Shown: positions 1 to 5,104, numbered from the stretch's first letter. The stretch is 5,847 nucleotides of DNA from an uncultured Anaerocolumna sp. (GCA_937901695.1 CALDJN010000441.1:1-5847); one strand, 5' to 3'. The notes: generated by a model from the letters alone, not told the origin. Made by a program: numbers and translations.

Positions 1-439
1 GGTCGGGGCGAAAGGCGTGAAAGCGCCTGACCTATCGACATTGCTTCTTAATTCGGAATATTCTGCAAAGTATTTACAGCAGCTTTGGAAAAAGGTAAGA
101 AAACAGGGTGGTCTTTGTACCGGAATTACTCAGAACGTAGTTGATCTGTTGCAGAATTACACAGCAACCACAATGCTTGCTAACTCAGAGTTCGTGGCAC
201 TTTTGAAGCAGGCGAACACAGATAGTTCCAAGATGGCGGAGGTAATCGGAGTATCAGAGGCACAGCTTAGGTTCGTAACCAATACTGCATCTGGTATGGG
301 ACTGATTAAGTGTGGTTCAGTCATTATTCCTTTTGATAATCAGATTAGTAAGGATACAGACCTTTATAAGCTGTATAACACTAACATTCACGAGAAGATT
401 GCTGAGCAGAAGAAAAAGGAAGCTATGCAGAAGGGATAG
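1..439 (+). CDS. VirB4-like conjugative transfer ATPase, C-terminal end (5' partial)
   Basis: The reading frame is open from the left edge (first full codon at base 2), so the GTG at 17 is an internal valine and not a start. About 145 codons are visible, ending at TAG 437-439. The protein matches the C-terminal RecA-like half of VirB4/TrsE/TcpF-type ATPases of Gram-positive ICEs. Visible family blocks are NSEYSAKYLQQLWKKVRKQGG, GITQNVVDLL (the conserved GITQN strand), the ANSEFVALLKQA block, and a terminal GLIKCGSVIIPFDNQISKDTDLYKLYNT stretch. These proteins sit at the inner face of the membrane and power assembly of, and substrate passage through, the type IV secretion channel. The basic tail KKKEAMQKG is typical. 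Oddity: relatives carry a Walker B strand ending in Asp-Glu just before the NSEYSA block, but here the frame reads APDLSTLLLNS with no DE pair. The family call is firm; activity of this copy is uncertain. Confidence 0.88.
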   Translation, partial: VGAKGVKAPDLSTLLLNSEYSAKYLQQLWKKVRKQGGLCTGITQNVVDLLQNYTATTMLANSEFVALLKQANTDSSKMAEVIGVSEAQLRFVTNTASGMGLIKCGSVIIPFDNQISKDTDLYKLYNTNIHEKIAEQKKKEAMQKG

Positions 440-465
440 CAGATGCTATTTCCAAAAATTTGTAG

Positions 466-471
466 TATAAT
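466..471 (+). promoter_or_regulatory. Possible sigma-A -10 box upstream of the small ICE gene
   Basis: A perfect TATAAT lies 52 bases before the preferred start at 524. No good -35 is found: the hexamer at 17-bp spacing (443-448, ATGCTA) matches TTGACA at only three positions. It could be a weak internal promoter giving extra transcript of the small downstream gene, or chance in AT-rich DNA. A start about 7 bases downstream would fall at the base of the hairpin at 476-497. Confidence 0.22.
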
Positions 472-475
472 CAAG

Positions 476-497
476 AGGTCGGATGAAAGTCCGGCCT
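476..497 (+). other. Leader hairpin between VirB4-like and small ICE gene
   Basis: Bases 476-483 (AGGTCGGA) pair with 490-497 (TCCGGCCT) around the loop TGAAAG. This gives an 8-bp stem with one T-G wobble and a GC-rich core. No run of T follows (next bases TGACGATT), so it is not a normal intrinsic terminator. It sits 26 bases before the ATG at 524. It may be an mRNA processing or stabilising element separating the ATPase message from the small gene, or a translational control structure. It also overlaps the alternative upstream start codons, which argues against them. Confidence 0.5.
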
Positions 498-523
498 TGA
501 CGATTATGAATGAGGTACTTTCT

Positions 524-733
524 ATGTTTAAGAAGAAACAAAAGAAGATTGAATATGATAAGACAAATAAGAAAGCAGTTCTTAAATGTAGCATTTGTAA
601 TGGTGAGCAGGTGGCTGGATTTAAGGATTTAGATACCGGTCATTTTGATGAGATTATGCTGATTCGTAATACGGCGGACTTGGATGAGTTTATGGAAATG
701 TATGATGTGGCTGCGATTACGAAGGAGTATTAG
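524..733 (+). CDS. Small conserved ICE protein, 69 aa, function unknown
   Basis: ATG 524 is chosen because GAGGT at 512-516 lies 7 bases upstream and because the protein then starts with the family-like MFKKKQKK sequence. The in-frame ATGs at 443 and 506 lack a good ribosome binding site, and the extra residues would be encoded by the hairpin. The product is basic at the N-terminus and acidic at the C-terminus, with a single CxxC (C22, C25 in KCSICNGEQVAGF) and the blocks FKDLDTGHFDEIMLIR and DLDEFMEMYDV. I recognise this as a small protein recurring next to transfer genes in Clostridia ICEs. To my recollection it is often labelled 'aspartate dehydrogenase' in databases, which cannot be right for a 69-residue protein with no Rossmann fold. 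One CxxC is not enough for a zinc ribbon unless it dimerises. It is probably co-transcribed with the VirB4-like gene. The role is not known. Confidence 0.72.
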   Translation: MFKKKQKKIEYDKTNKKAVLKCSICNGEQVAGFKDLDTGHFDEIMLIRNTADLDEFMEMYDVAAITKEY

Positions 734-765
734 GTGAAGAGATATTAGAAGTTTACAAATTGCTT

Positions 766-779
766 AATAATATATTATT
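766..779 (+). repeat. 14-bp perfect AT palindrome upstream of the sigma-D-like promoter
   Basis: AATAATATATTATT is its own reverse complement (arms 766-772 and 773-779). It lies 17 bp upstream of the -35 element at 797. A possible weak sigma-A pair overlaps it: TTTACA 752-757 and TATTAT 773-778, with a short 15-bp spacer. It could be an operator or an UP-like AT tract. Perfect AT palindromes of this size also arise by chance in AT-rich DNA, so the functional claim is weak. Confidence 0.35.
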
Positions 780-796
780 TCGATTTCCTTCACTAT

Positions 797-823
797 TAAT
801 ATTCGAAATTTACTTGCCGATAT
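797..823 (+). promoter_or_regulatory. Sigma-D/sigma-28 (motility) type promoter for the 199-aa gene
   Basis: The sequence shows TAAT (797-800), a 15-bp spacer, and GCCGATAT (816-823). The Bacillus sigma-D consensus is TAAA-N15-GCCGATAT, so the -10 is an exact 8/8 match, the spacer is ideal, and the -35 differs in one base. Transcription would begin near 829-832, giving a leader of about 60 bases that ends in AAGGAGG at 876-882. Sigma-D (FliA-type) drives late flagellar, chemotaxis and autolysin genes. Such a promoter here predicts expression only in motile-phase cells of a host that encodes this sigma factor. Two inverted repeats overlap it (777-783 with 803-809; 812-818 with 834-840), so the region could also be a regulator target. 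Confidence 0.62.
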
Positions 824-840
824 TATGAATAAGGGCAGGT
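812..840 (+). repeat. Inverted repeat spanning the -10 and start region of the sigma-D-like promoter
   Basis: ACTTGCC (812-818) can pair with GGCAGGT (834-840), seven pairs including one wobble, around a 15-base AT-rich loop. The left arm contains the first three bases of the GCCGATAT element, and the right arm lies just past the predicted transcription start. As DNA it could be a repressor site. It cannot form as RNA from this promoter, because the left arm lies upstream of the start. Confidence 0.35.
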
Positions 841-891
841 GTGTCCATATGAAACGGATTTCAATTATCAGATTCAAGGAGGATGATTGTA

Positions 892-1491
892 ATGAGGATG
901 GAAATAAGCGGAATATCAAGCAGTCCATATAATATGCAATATGGTAAAACTCAGGAGACAAAGAAAAACGAATCAATAATAAATGAGACTCTAGACAAAA
1001 AGGAAACTCAAACTGAAATAAAGCAGATTAGTGCAGAAGAAAAAATTAAACAGGCAAACGAATTTTGGGCTCAGCACGATGCTTTGTATGCAGAGCAGAT
1101 GGCTACTGTTATGAATACAATTACGGACGGTATGCAGACAGCACAGGAGATTGCAAGAAGGATGTCAAGTGGAGCTAAGGTTTCACCTGCGGATGAACAG
1201 AATTTACAGCTATATGATCCTAGAATGTATGCAGCGGCTAAACAAGCTCAGATGACAGCACAAAAGAAGAAGGATATGTCAGATGAGGTGCTTATTGATA
1301 AGTTTGTAGAAAGGCATGCAAATGATAGGAAAGATTGGACTTCTGAACTTGATGCTAAAATAAGTGAAATGCAACAATATGAGGTGGTTGAATCAAGCGA
1401 TGAAGTAGCTATGGCTGGTAGTTCGAGTGGTGCTGTACCGCAAAGTTCCTCTGCACCTATGTCATCTGGGACAATAGATGTTGTTGTTTAG
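892..1491 (+). CDS. Accessory protein of unknown function, 199 aa, candidate flagellar-export or motility-linked cargo
   Basis: ATG 892 is preferred over the in-frame ATG 883 because AAGGAGG (876-882) directly abuts 883 but is 9 bases from 892. I do not recognise the family. The N-terminus (MRMEISGISSSPYN) is short, polar and Ser/Asn-rich, with no signal peptide or transmembrane segment. Residues ~20-55 are Lys/Glu/Gln-rich and probably disordered. Residues ~50-165 look helical, with a central block ARRMSSGAKVSPADEQNL (about 88-105) followed by DPRMYAAAKQAQ. The last ~34 residues are a Ser/Ala/Val low-complexity tail ending IDVVV. There is no cysteine at all, as in many flagellar-exported axial proteins. 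The gene has its own sigma-D-like promoter and a strong terminator, so it is a single-gene unit lodged between transfer genes. Links to motility or flagellar secretion are inference from promoter and composition only. A structural or host-interaction protein is equally possible. Confidence 0.8.
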   Translation: MRMEISGISSSPYNMQYGKTQETKKNESIINETLDKKETQTEIKQISAEEKIKQANEFWAQHDALYAEQMATVMNTITDGMQTAQEIARRMSSGAKVSPADEQNLQLYDPRMYAAAKQAQMTAQKKKDMSDEVLIDKFVERHANDRKDWTSELDAKISEMQQYEVVESSDEVAMAGSSSGAVPQSSSAPMSSGTIDVVV

Positions 1492-1537
1492 AAAATTGGA
1501 ATTCAACATAGGCGAAACGTCAAGGTTTCTGGAGCTT

Positions 1538-1566
1538 TTGAAAATTAAATATTGAATGATTATACA
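1538..1566 (+). promoter_or_regulatory. Possible sigma-A promoter restarting transcription of the transfer genes
   Basis: TTGAAA (1538-1543, 5/6 to TTGACA), a 17-bp spacer and TATACA (1561-1566, 4/6 to TATAAT) form a plausible housekeeping promoter. The predicted start near 1573 falls inside the left arm of the terminator at 1568-1601. A new transcript would lack the GC-rich base of that stem and should pass the terminator, while transcripts from upstream would stop. This would supply the CD1108-like gene and those after it. Confidence 0.42.
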
Positions 1567-1567
1567 T

Positions 1568-1611
1568 AGCCGTTAAGGAGCAATTTAGCTTCTTAGCGGC
1601 TTATTTTATTT
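1568..1611 (+). terminator. Strong rho-independent terminator after the 199-aa gene
   Basis: AGCCGTTAAGGAGC (1568-1581) pairs over all 14 positions (two G-T wobbles) with GCTTCTTAGCGGCT (1588-1601) around the loop AATTTA. The T-rich tail TATTTTATTT (1602-1611) follows. It lies 76 bases after the stop of the 199-aa gene and ends just before the ribosome binding site of the next gene (1616-1622). It isolates the accessory gene from the transfer genes. The upstream strand lacks an A-run, so it is expected to act in the + direction only. Confidence 0.85.
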
Positions 1612-1630
1612 CACGAAGGAGGTGAGGAAA

Positions 1631-3553
1631 ATGAAAATTAAGAAGGTTGATGACAAGCCAATGGTAATCCATACCAAGGAAAAGGCGAAGATTCACAGGC
1701 ATGTGCCGAAAGGTGCAAGCATCAAAGGAAGTAATGTCTATACTGTAGACAGAAGCCCTAAGATTAAGGAGAGTAAGGTAACCGGCACAGCTCGGCAGTC
1801 TGAAAAATACAAGGCAAAGAAGACGTATCGTAAGAGTACGGTTCATCAGACGAAGGATATGCGAGAAAGTGGGATATCTAGGTTTCGTAAGAATATGCGA
1901 GAAAATGGTAGTTCGGTTAAGGTTAAGAACACCACACTTCGCAATGTAGGTATGGTTGGTGCAAAAACCATGACAGACCAGATGGATGGTGGTCAAGAGA
2001 TTCAACAGTCTCTTGGAATCATGTATGAAGCAAGCAGACCAGTAGTAGGAACCGCTTCAAGAGGTGCAGAATTATTCAAGCGTCAGGCTATTGCTGCAAA
2101 GAAACGCAAGATTAAGCAGGTACAGGCAGGAAAGAAGCTTGCAAAGAAAACTGCGAAAAAGACAGTAAAAGATGTGTCGAAAAAAGTCGCAAAAGAAACT
2201 GCAAAAGAGACCGCAAAGGAGTCTGCAAAGATTGCTGCGAAGGTTGGAACAAAAGCTGCAGCTACAGCGGCTGGCACAGCAGTTGCTCCGGGAGTTGGTA
2301 CTGCAATAGGTTATGCAGCAGGTGTTGTAGTCGATGCAAAGATGGAACACGATGATATGGTTGCTACTAATCGAGCTAGAAAGATTAAGTTCTTTCTGGA
2401 TAAGATGAAGTCGGAGGATAAGCAGCAGGATTCATTTTTTAAGCTGGCAAAAGACTTGATACTAAAAAAAGTGTCAACTTCCATTAAGCAAGTTGTGGCG
2501 GTTATTGCGCCTTTTCTTCTGATTATTGTTTTGCTGGTTGCAATGATCTGTGTGCCGGTAATTGGTGTGGTAGCAACTATCTACAATTCACCATTTGCAG
2601 TATTTCTGCCACCATTAGAAGAAGGTGATACTGTTCAGACTGTAACAAGTTCGTATGTGGCAGAGTTCAACCGAGAGATTACTACGCTTGCAAATGACCA
2701 TACTGGTTATGATGCTGGAGAGATTGTCTATGTTGATTATGAAGGAACATCAGCAACACCATCAAATTATTATGATATTATCTGTGTCTATATGGTAAAG
2801 CATGGCATCGGAGATACCGCAGTCATTATGAATGACACGTCAAAAGGCTGGCTTCAGGATGTGGTGGATGACATGTGTTCTTATACTACAAGTTCACGGA
2901 CAGATGTTACTGAGAATGAGGATGGGACAACTGATAGTACAACTGTATTATGTGTGAATGTCACATTGAAAGATTATAGAGATATGATTACAGAATATAG
3001 TTTTTCATCAGAACAGATTGAACTTATCAACGAGATGATGAAACCAGAGAATCTTGCGATGATCGGATATACTGACGATGGAGGTGGAGGTGGAAATAGT
3101 ACCTCATCCATGACAACAGATGAAATCAATGCAATTTTAGCTGGTATCAGTGACAGTACACAAAAAACAGTGGTGGGCTTTGCATTATCTAAAGTAGGAT
3201 ATCCGTATAGTCAGGATTTACGAGATAGCGGTGATTATTACGATTGCAGTTCGCTGGCATATTATGCTTGGCAGGCAGCAGGTGTGAATATTAGTTATGC
3301 TGGCTCAACAACTGCGGCTGCGGAGGCTCAGGGATTAAATGAAGCAGGAAAAACTGTAACGGAAGCAGAGCTTCAGCCAGGAGATTTGATTTTCTATAGC
3401 TATGCCAATAACGGTAGATATATGAATATCAGTCATGTAGGTATTTATGCAGGAAATGGCAAGATGGTGGAAGCTGCAAATGAAAGAAAGGGTGTTATTT
3501 ATTGCGACTTTCATAATGGAAGTGTAGTTATGTATGCAAGACCAAATAAGTAA
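1631..3553 (+). CDS. CD1108-family ICE transfer protein with C-terminal NlpC/P60 (C40) peptidoglycan peptidase domain, 640 aa
   Basis: ATG 1631 is chosen over GTG 1622 because AAGGAGG (1616-1622) is 8 bases upstream and the product then begins MKIKKVDDKPMVIHTKEKAKIH, the hallmark start of CD1108-like proteins. Residues 1-285 are strongly basic and cytoplasmic, including a Lys/Ala repeat (about 170-206) and a Gly/Ala-rich stretch (about 208-236). One transmembrane segment spans about 288-317. Residues ~318-480 form an extracellular domain seen in this family (NREITTLANDHTGYD...YRDMITEYSFSSEQ). A DDGGGGGNSTS linker (about 482-492) leads to the C40 domain, with catalytic Cys539 in DCSSLAYYAW and His602 in SHVGIYAG. 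The third catalytic position aligns roughly with Glu614 (MVEAAN), not the usual His/Asn. The predicted topology is N-in, C-out, placing the enzyme where it can cleave cell-wall peptides for the mating channel. No lysozyme or transglycosylase domain is evident, unlike two-domain relatives. Transcription probably comes from the promoter at 1538-1566. Confidence 0.93.
   Translation: MKIKKVDDKPMVIHTKEKAKIHRHVPKGASIKGSNVYTVDRSPKIKESKVTGTARQSEKYKAKKTYRKSTVHQTKDMRESGISRFRKNMRENGSSVKVKNTTLRNVGMVGAKTMTDQMDGGQEIQQSLGIMYEASRPVVGTASRGAELFKRQAIAAKKRKIKQVQAGKKLAKKTAKKTVKDVSKKVAKETAKETAKESAKIAAKVGTKAAATAAGTAVAPGVGTAIGYAAGVVVDAKMEHDDMVATNRARKIKFFLDKMKSEDKQQDSFFKLAKDLILKKVSTSIKQVVAVIAPFLLIIVLLVAMICVPVIGVVATIYNSPFAVFLPPLEEGDTVQTVTSSYVAEFNREITTLANDHTGYDAGEIVYVDYEGTSATPSNYYDIICVYMVKHGIGDTAVIMNDTSKGWLQDVVDDMCSYTTSSRTDVTENEDGTTDSTTVLCVNVTLKDYRDMITEYSFSSEQIELINEMMKPENLAMIGYTDDGGGGGNSTSSMTTDEINAILAGISDSTQKTVVGFALSKVGYPYSQDLRDSGDYYDCSSLAYYAWQAAGVNISYAGSTTAAAEAQGLNEAGKTVTEAELQPGDLIFYSYANNGRYMNISHVGIYAGNGKMVEAANERKGVIYCDFHNGSVVMYARPNK
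2189..2236 (+). repeat. Four tandem 12-bp units encoding Ala-Lys-(Glu)-Thr-like repeats
   Basis: Within the CD1108-like gene, four consecutive 12-bp units of the form GCAAARGARACY encode AKET, AKET, AKES and AKIA (residues 187-202). Related Lys/Ala units lie before (KKLAKKTAKKTVKDVSKKV) and after. The result is a histone-H1-like basic, probably helical stretch before the membrane segment. Such repeats readily change copy number by slippage. Nucleic-acid or lipid binding is possible but not shown. Confidence 0.6.
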
Positions 3554-3559
3554 GAAGTG

Positions 3560-3592
3560 AGAAGAGAATGCCGTAAATGGTGTTCTCTTTTT
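3560..3592 (+). terminator. Terminator-like hairpin between the C40 gene and the 304-aa gene
   Basis: AGAGAATGCC (3563-3572) pairs with GGTGTTCTCT (3579-3588) around GTAAAT: ten pairs, two of them wobbles, extendable outward by A-T, G-T and A-T. A run TTTTT (3588-3592) overlaps the base of the stem. The stem is AU-rich, so termination is probably partial. It lies between the stop at 3553 and the ribosome binding site at 3599. It would reduce, not abolish, transcription of the downstream genes, or stabilise the 3' end of the C40 message. Confidence 0.6.
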
Positions 3593-3607
3593 CAGATTGG
3601 AGGAAAG

Positions 3608-4522
3608 ATGAAGTTAGAAGATATTGTGCTTGTAAAAGAGCATGTAAAGGGGAGAACACTAAAATATTTGTCTACACTGGATGATTTTTTGATGATTCAT
3701 GGAAGAAGAAAAGAAGATTCCATGGTGTTTGCAGGACAACTTGTTATGCAGATGGCAAGTACTTTACACGATGATGGAAAGTGGATTGCATTACTGTTTT
3801 CAGAGAATAAGAGTGTTGAAGCAAGATTCTGTACCGGAGAATCACAGCTTAGAGATTTTTTGGGTGGCAGATTTGAAGAAGTGAACGTGAAAACAATGTT
3901 TGATGAATCGCTTTGTAATGCTTGTTGTCTGGACAAAGTAATAAGTCTTGGAATGAGAATGGATGGGAGTACAAATACGAAATTTATGTTTTCATACAAA
4001 CCGGTAGATGCCAAGTTTGAGCAGGGAGAGGTGCTTCATAATTTTAATGGTTCTGATTACAAGGTCATTGAAAAGCTGTCCGCTGATAATCTGCTTTTAA
4101 TGGAACAGAGAAGTGGAAATTTTACAGTGGCAATTGGAGCGGGGATGTATATGCGATATCCGAAGGGGGAAGAACCTACGGAAGACAATGCAATGATCTG
4201 TCTGGAATGGAATCATGGTGTGTATCTTGGTAATACTCCGTCACAATTTGATTTCTCAGATATCAGACAAAGATATGGGGAGATAGAACCTGTGGAAACA
4301 ATCCAAGATTTTCGTCAAAAACTGGTTGAGCAGTATGAAGCATTGAAACGTATAACCAGGAATCCTATCATCCCAGACAATGTAAAGAAGGAAGCGGAGA
4401 ACGCACTTTATGACAGATTTATGACTGCAAGAGATGATACGTTTTCCGATAAGCTTCAGGATGGTGCGTATGACAAGGGATTTATCACAAATTCAAGAGT
4501 CCAAAAGGAGGTTGCAAGATAA
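3608..4522 (+). CDS. Conserved ICE hypothetical protein, 304 aa
   Basis: ATG 3608 follows GGAGG (3599-3603) by 4 bases. The in-frame GTG at 3557 is rejected because its extension would be translated through the terminator-like hairpin at 3560-3592 and has no ribosome binding site. No signal peptide or membrane segment is visible, so the protein should be cytoplasmic. Three parts can be guessed. An N-terminal mixed region (~1-135) contains the cysteine cluster CNACC (about 120-124). A beta-rich central block (~136-210) reads FNGSDYKVIEKLSADNLLLMEQ...YMRYP...ICLEWNHGVYLG. A helical C-terminal region includes LVEQYEALKRI...AENALYDRFMTARDDTFSDKLQDGAYDKGF. The central and C-terminal blocks resemble cytoplasmic DUF proteins that travel with Clostridia ICEs, but I cannot name the family. 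Its stop overlaps the next start (TAATG), indicating translational coupling to the DpnD/PcfM-like gene. Confidence 0.82.
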   Translation: MKLEDIVLVKEHVKGRTLKYLSTLDDFLMIHGRRKEDSMVFAGQLVMQMASTLHDDGKWIALLFSENKSVEARFCTGESQLRDFLGGRFEEVNVKTMFDESLCNACCLDKVISLGMRMDGSTNTKFMFSYKPVDAKFEQGEVLHNFNGSDYKVIEKLSADNLLLMEQRSGNFTVAIGAGMYMRYPKGEEPTEDNAMICLEWNHGVYLGNTPSQFDFSDIRQRYGEIEPVETIQDFRQKLVEQYEALKRITRNPIIPDNVKKEAENALYDRFMTARDDTFSDKLQDGAYDKGFITNSRVQKEVAR

Positions 4523-4713
4523 TGGCGCAGATATTTGATATTGAGATTAAAGAAGAACTGTCAAGGGTGGAGCATATTGAGGCAGATACGCTGGATGAAG
4601 CTATTGATAAGGCAATGGAGATGTATAAAAAAGAACAGATTGTCTTAGATGCAGAGGATATGAAAGGCGTTGACTTTAATCCAATGAAAAAAGAACAGGG
4701 AAAAACACGATAA
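4522..4713 (+). CDS. DpnD/PcfM-like small protein, 63 aa
   Basis: The start overlaps the previous stop by one base (TAATG, 4520-4524). AGGAGG at 4506-4511 lies 10 bases upstream, inside the end of the preceding gene. The protein has the DpnD/PcfM layout: a beta strand (FDIEIKEELSRVEHIEA), a helix (TLDEAIDKAMEMYKKE), and the signature EQIVLDAEDMKGVDF. Members occur in conjugative plasmids and ICEs (PcfM of pCF10) and beside the DpnII restriction system (DpnD), with no established biochemical role. A small cytoplasmic accessory to transfer or DNA handling is likely. The length is typical. Confidence 0.82.
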   Translation: MAQIFDIEIKEELSRVEHIEADTLDEAIDKAMEMYKKEQIVLDAEDMKGVDFNPMKKEQGKTR

Positions 4714-4729
4714 CAGGAGGAAGACAGAA

Positions 4730-5104
4730 ATGAAGAATAACACAGCAGTGATTGAGAAAGATATGGAATTTTTATTAAAGGAACTTCATAAGGAATGGGA
4801 CAGATCGGGGGTAACAAAGGCAGCTGTTACAATCTCAATTGATGAGGCAGATGAGGTTAATAAGGCACTCTTACTTGCGATTGCAAAGAGACAGGAGCAG
4901 ACCGAAAAGGCACTTGATTTCAGGGAGTGTATTCGCTTATCGAGAGAGAACTATATTCTTCTTCGATTAGCCAGAAAAGTGAAAAAGCAGGAAGACAGAT
5001 GTAATAAGCTGGCTATGGATTTGGAATTTGAAGTGCAAATGGATAAGGAAGAATATAAGCTGTTTAAAAGCATGTTTGGAGACAAAGTAAAAGAAGCACA
5101 GTAA
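4730..5104 (+). CDS. ICE-associated hypothetical helical protein, 124 aa
   Basis: AGGAGG (4715-4720) lies 9 bases before ATG 4730, and the gene begins 16 bases after the previous stop. The product is charged and almost wholly helical. It has a short strand-like piece (KAAVTISIDEAD, about 30-41) followed by long helices rich in Lys, Glu, Arg and Leu (ALLLAIAKRQEQTEKALDFREC; YILLRLARKVKKQEDRCNKLAMDLEFE), so a coiled coil is possible. There is no membrane segment, signal peptide or recognised motif. It lies in a tight operon between the DpnD/PcfM-like gene and the ArdC/LtrC-like gene, which points to a shared role in DNA processing, but I do not recognise the family. Confidence 0.8.
   Translation: MKNNTAVIEKDMEFLLKELHKEWDRSGVTKAAVTISIDEADEVNKALLLAIAKRQEQTEKALDFRECIRLSRENYILLRLARKVKKQEDRCNKLAMDLEFEVQMDKEEYKLFKSMFGDKVKEAQ

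Noticed and set aside
443..523. N-terminal extension of the small ICE gene from ATG 443
   Set aside because: No ribosome binding site is present, it spans the hairpin and possible -10 box, and it adds residues not expected in this small family.
734..891. Riboswitch (c-di-GMP or cobalamin type) in the accessory gene leader
   Set aside because: No conserved core motifs of these classes are seen, and the leader from the predicted start is only about 60 bases.
892..1491. WXG100/ESX-type secreted protein
   Set aside because: The only early tryptophan is in EFWAQH, with no WxG turn, and the length and architecture do not fit.
1601..2005. Minus-strand open frame of 134 codons opposite the start of the C40 gene
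   Set aside because: It lies entirely opposite a well-supported gene, has no ribosome binding site, and its composition (His/Cys/Leu/Arg-rich) is typical of an antisense shadow.
2072..2350. Minus-strand open frames rich in Cys, Phe and Ser
   Set aside because: They are complements of the Lys/Ala-rich repeat region of the C40 gene. The odd composition is explained by that repeat.
3557..3607. GTG start giving a longer version of the 304-aa protein
   Set aside because: The extension is encoded by the terminator-like hairpin, and GGAGG sits before ATG 3608.
3697..4014. Minus-strand frame and an overlapping plus-strand frame inside the 304-aa gene
   Set aside because: Both are out of frame within a supported coding region and lack ribosome binding sites or family features.
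4485..4817. Minus-strand frame across the DpnD/PcfM-like gene
   Set aside because: It is a shadow of three consecutive plus-strand genes, with Ser/Ile-rich low-complexity sequence.
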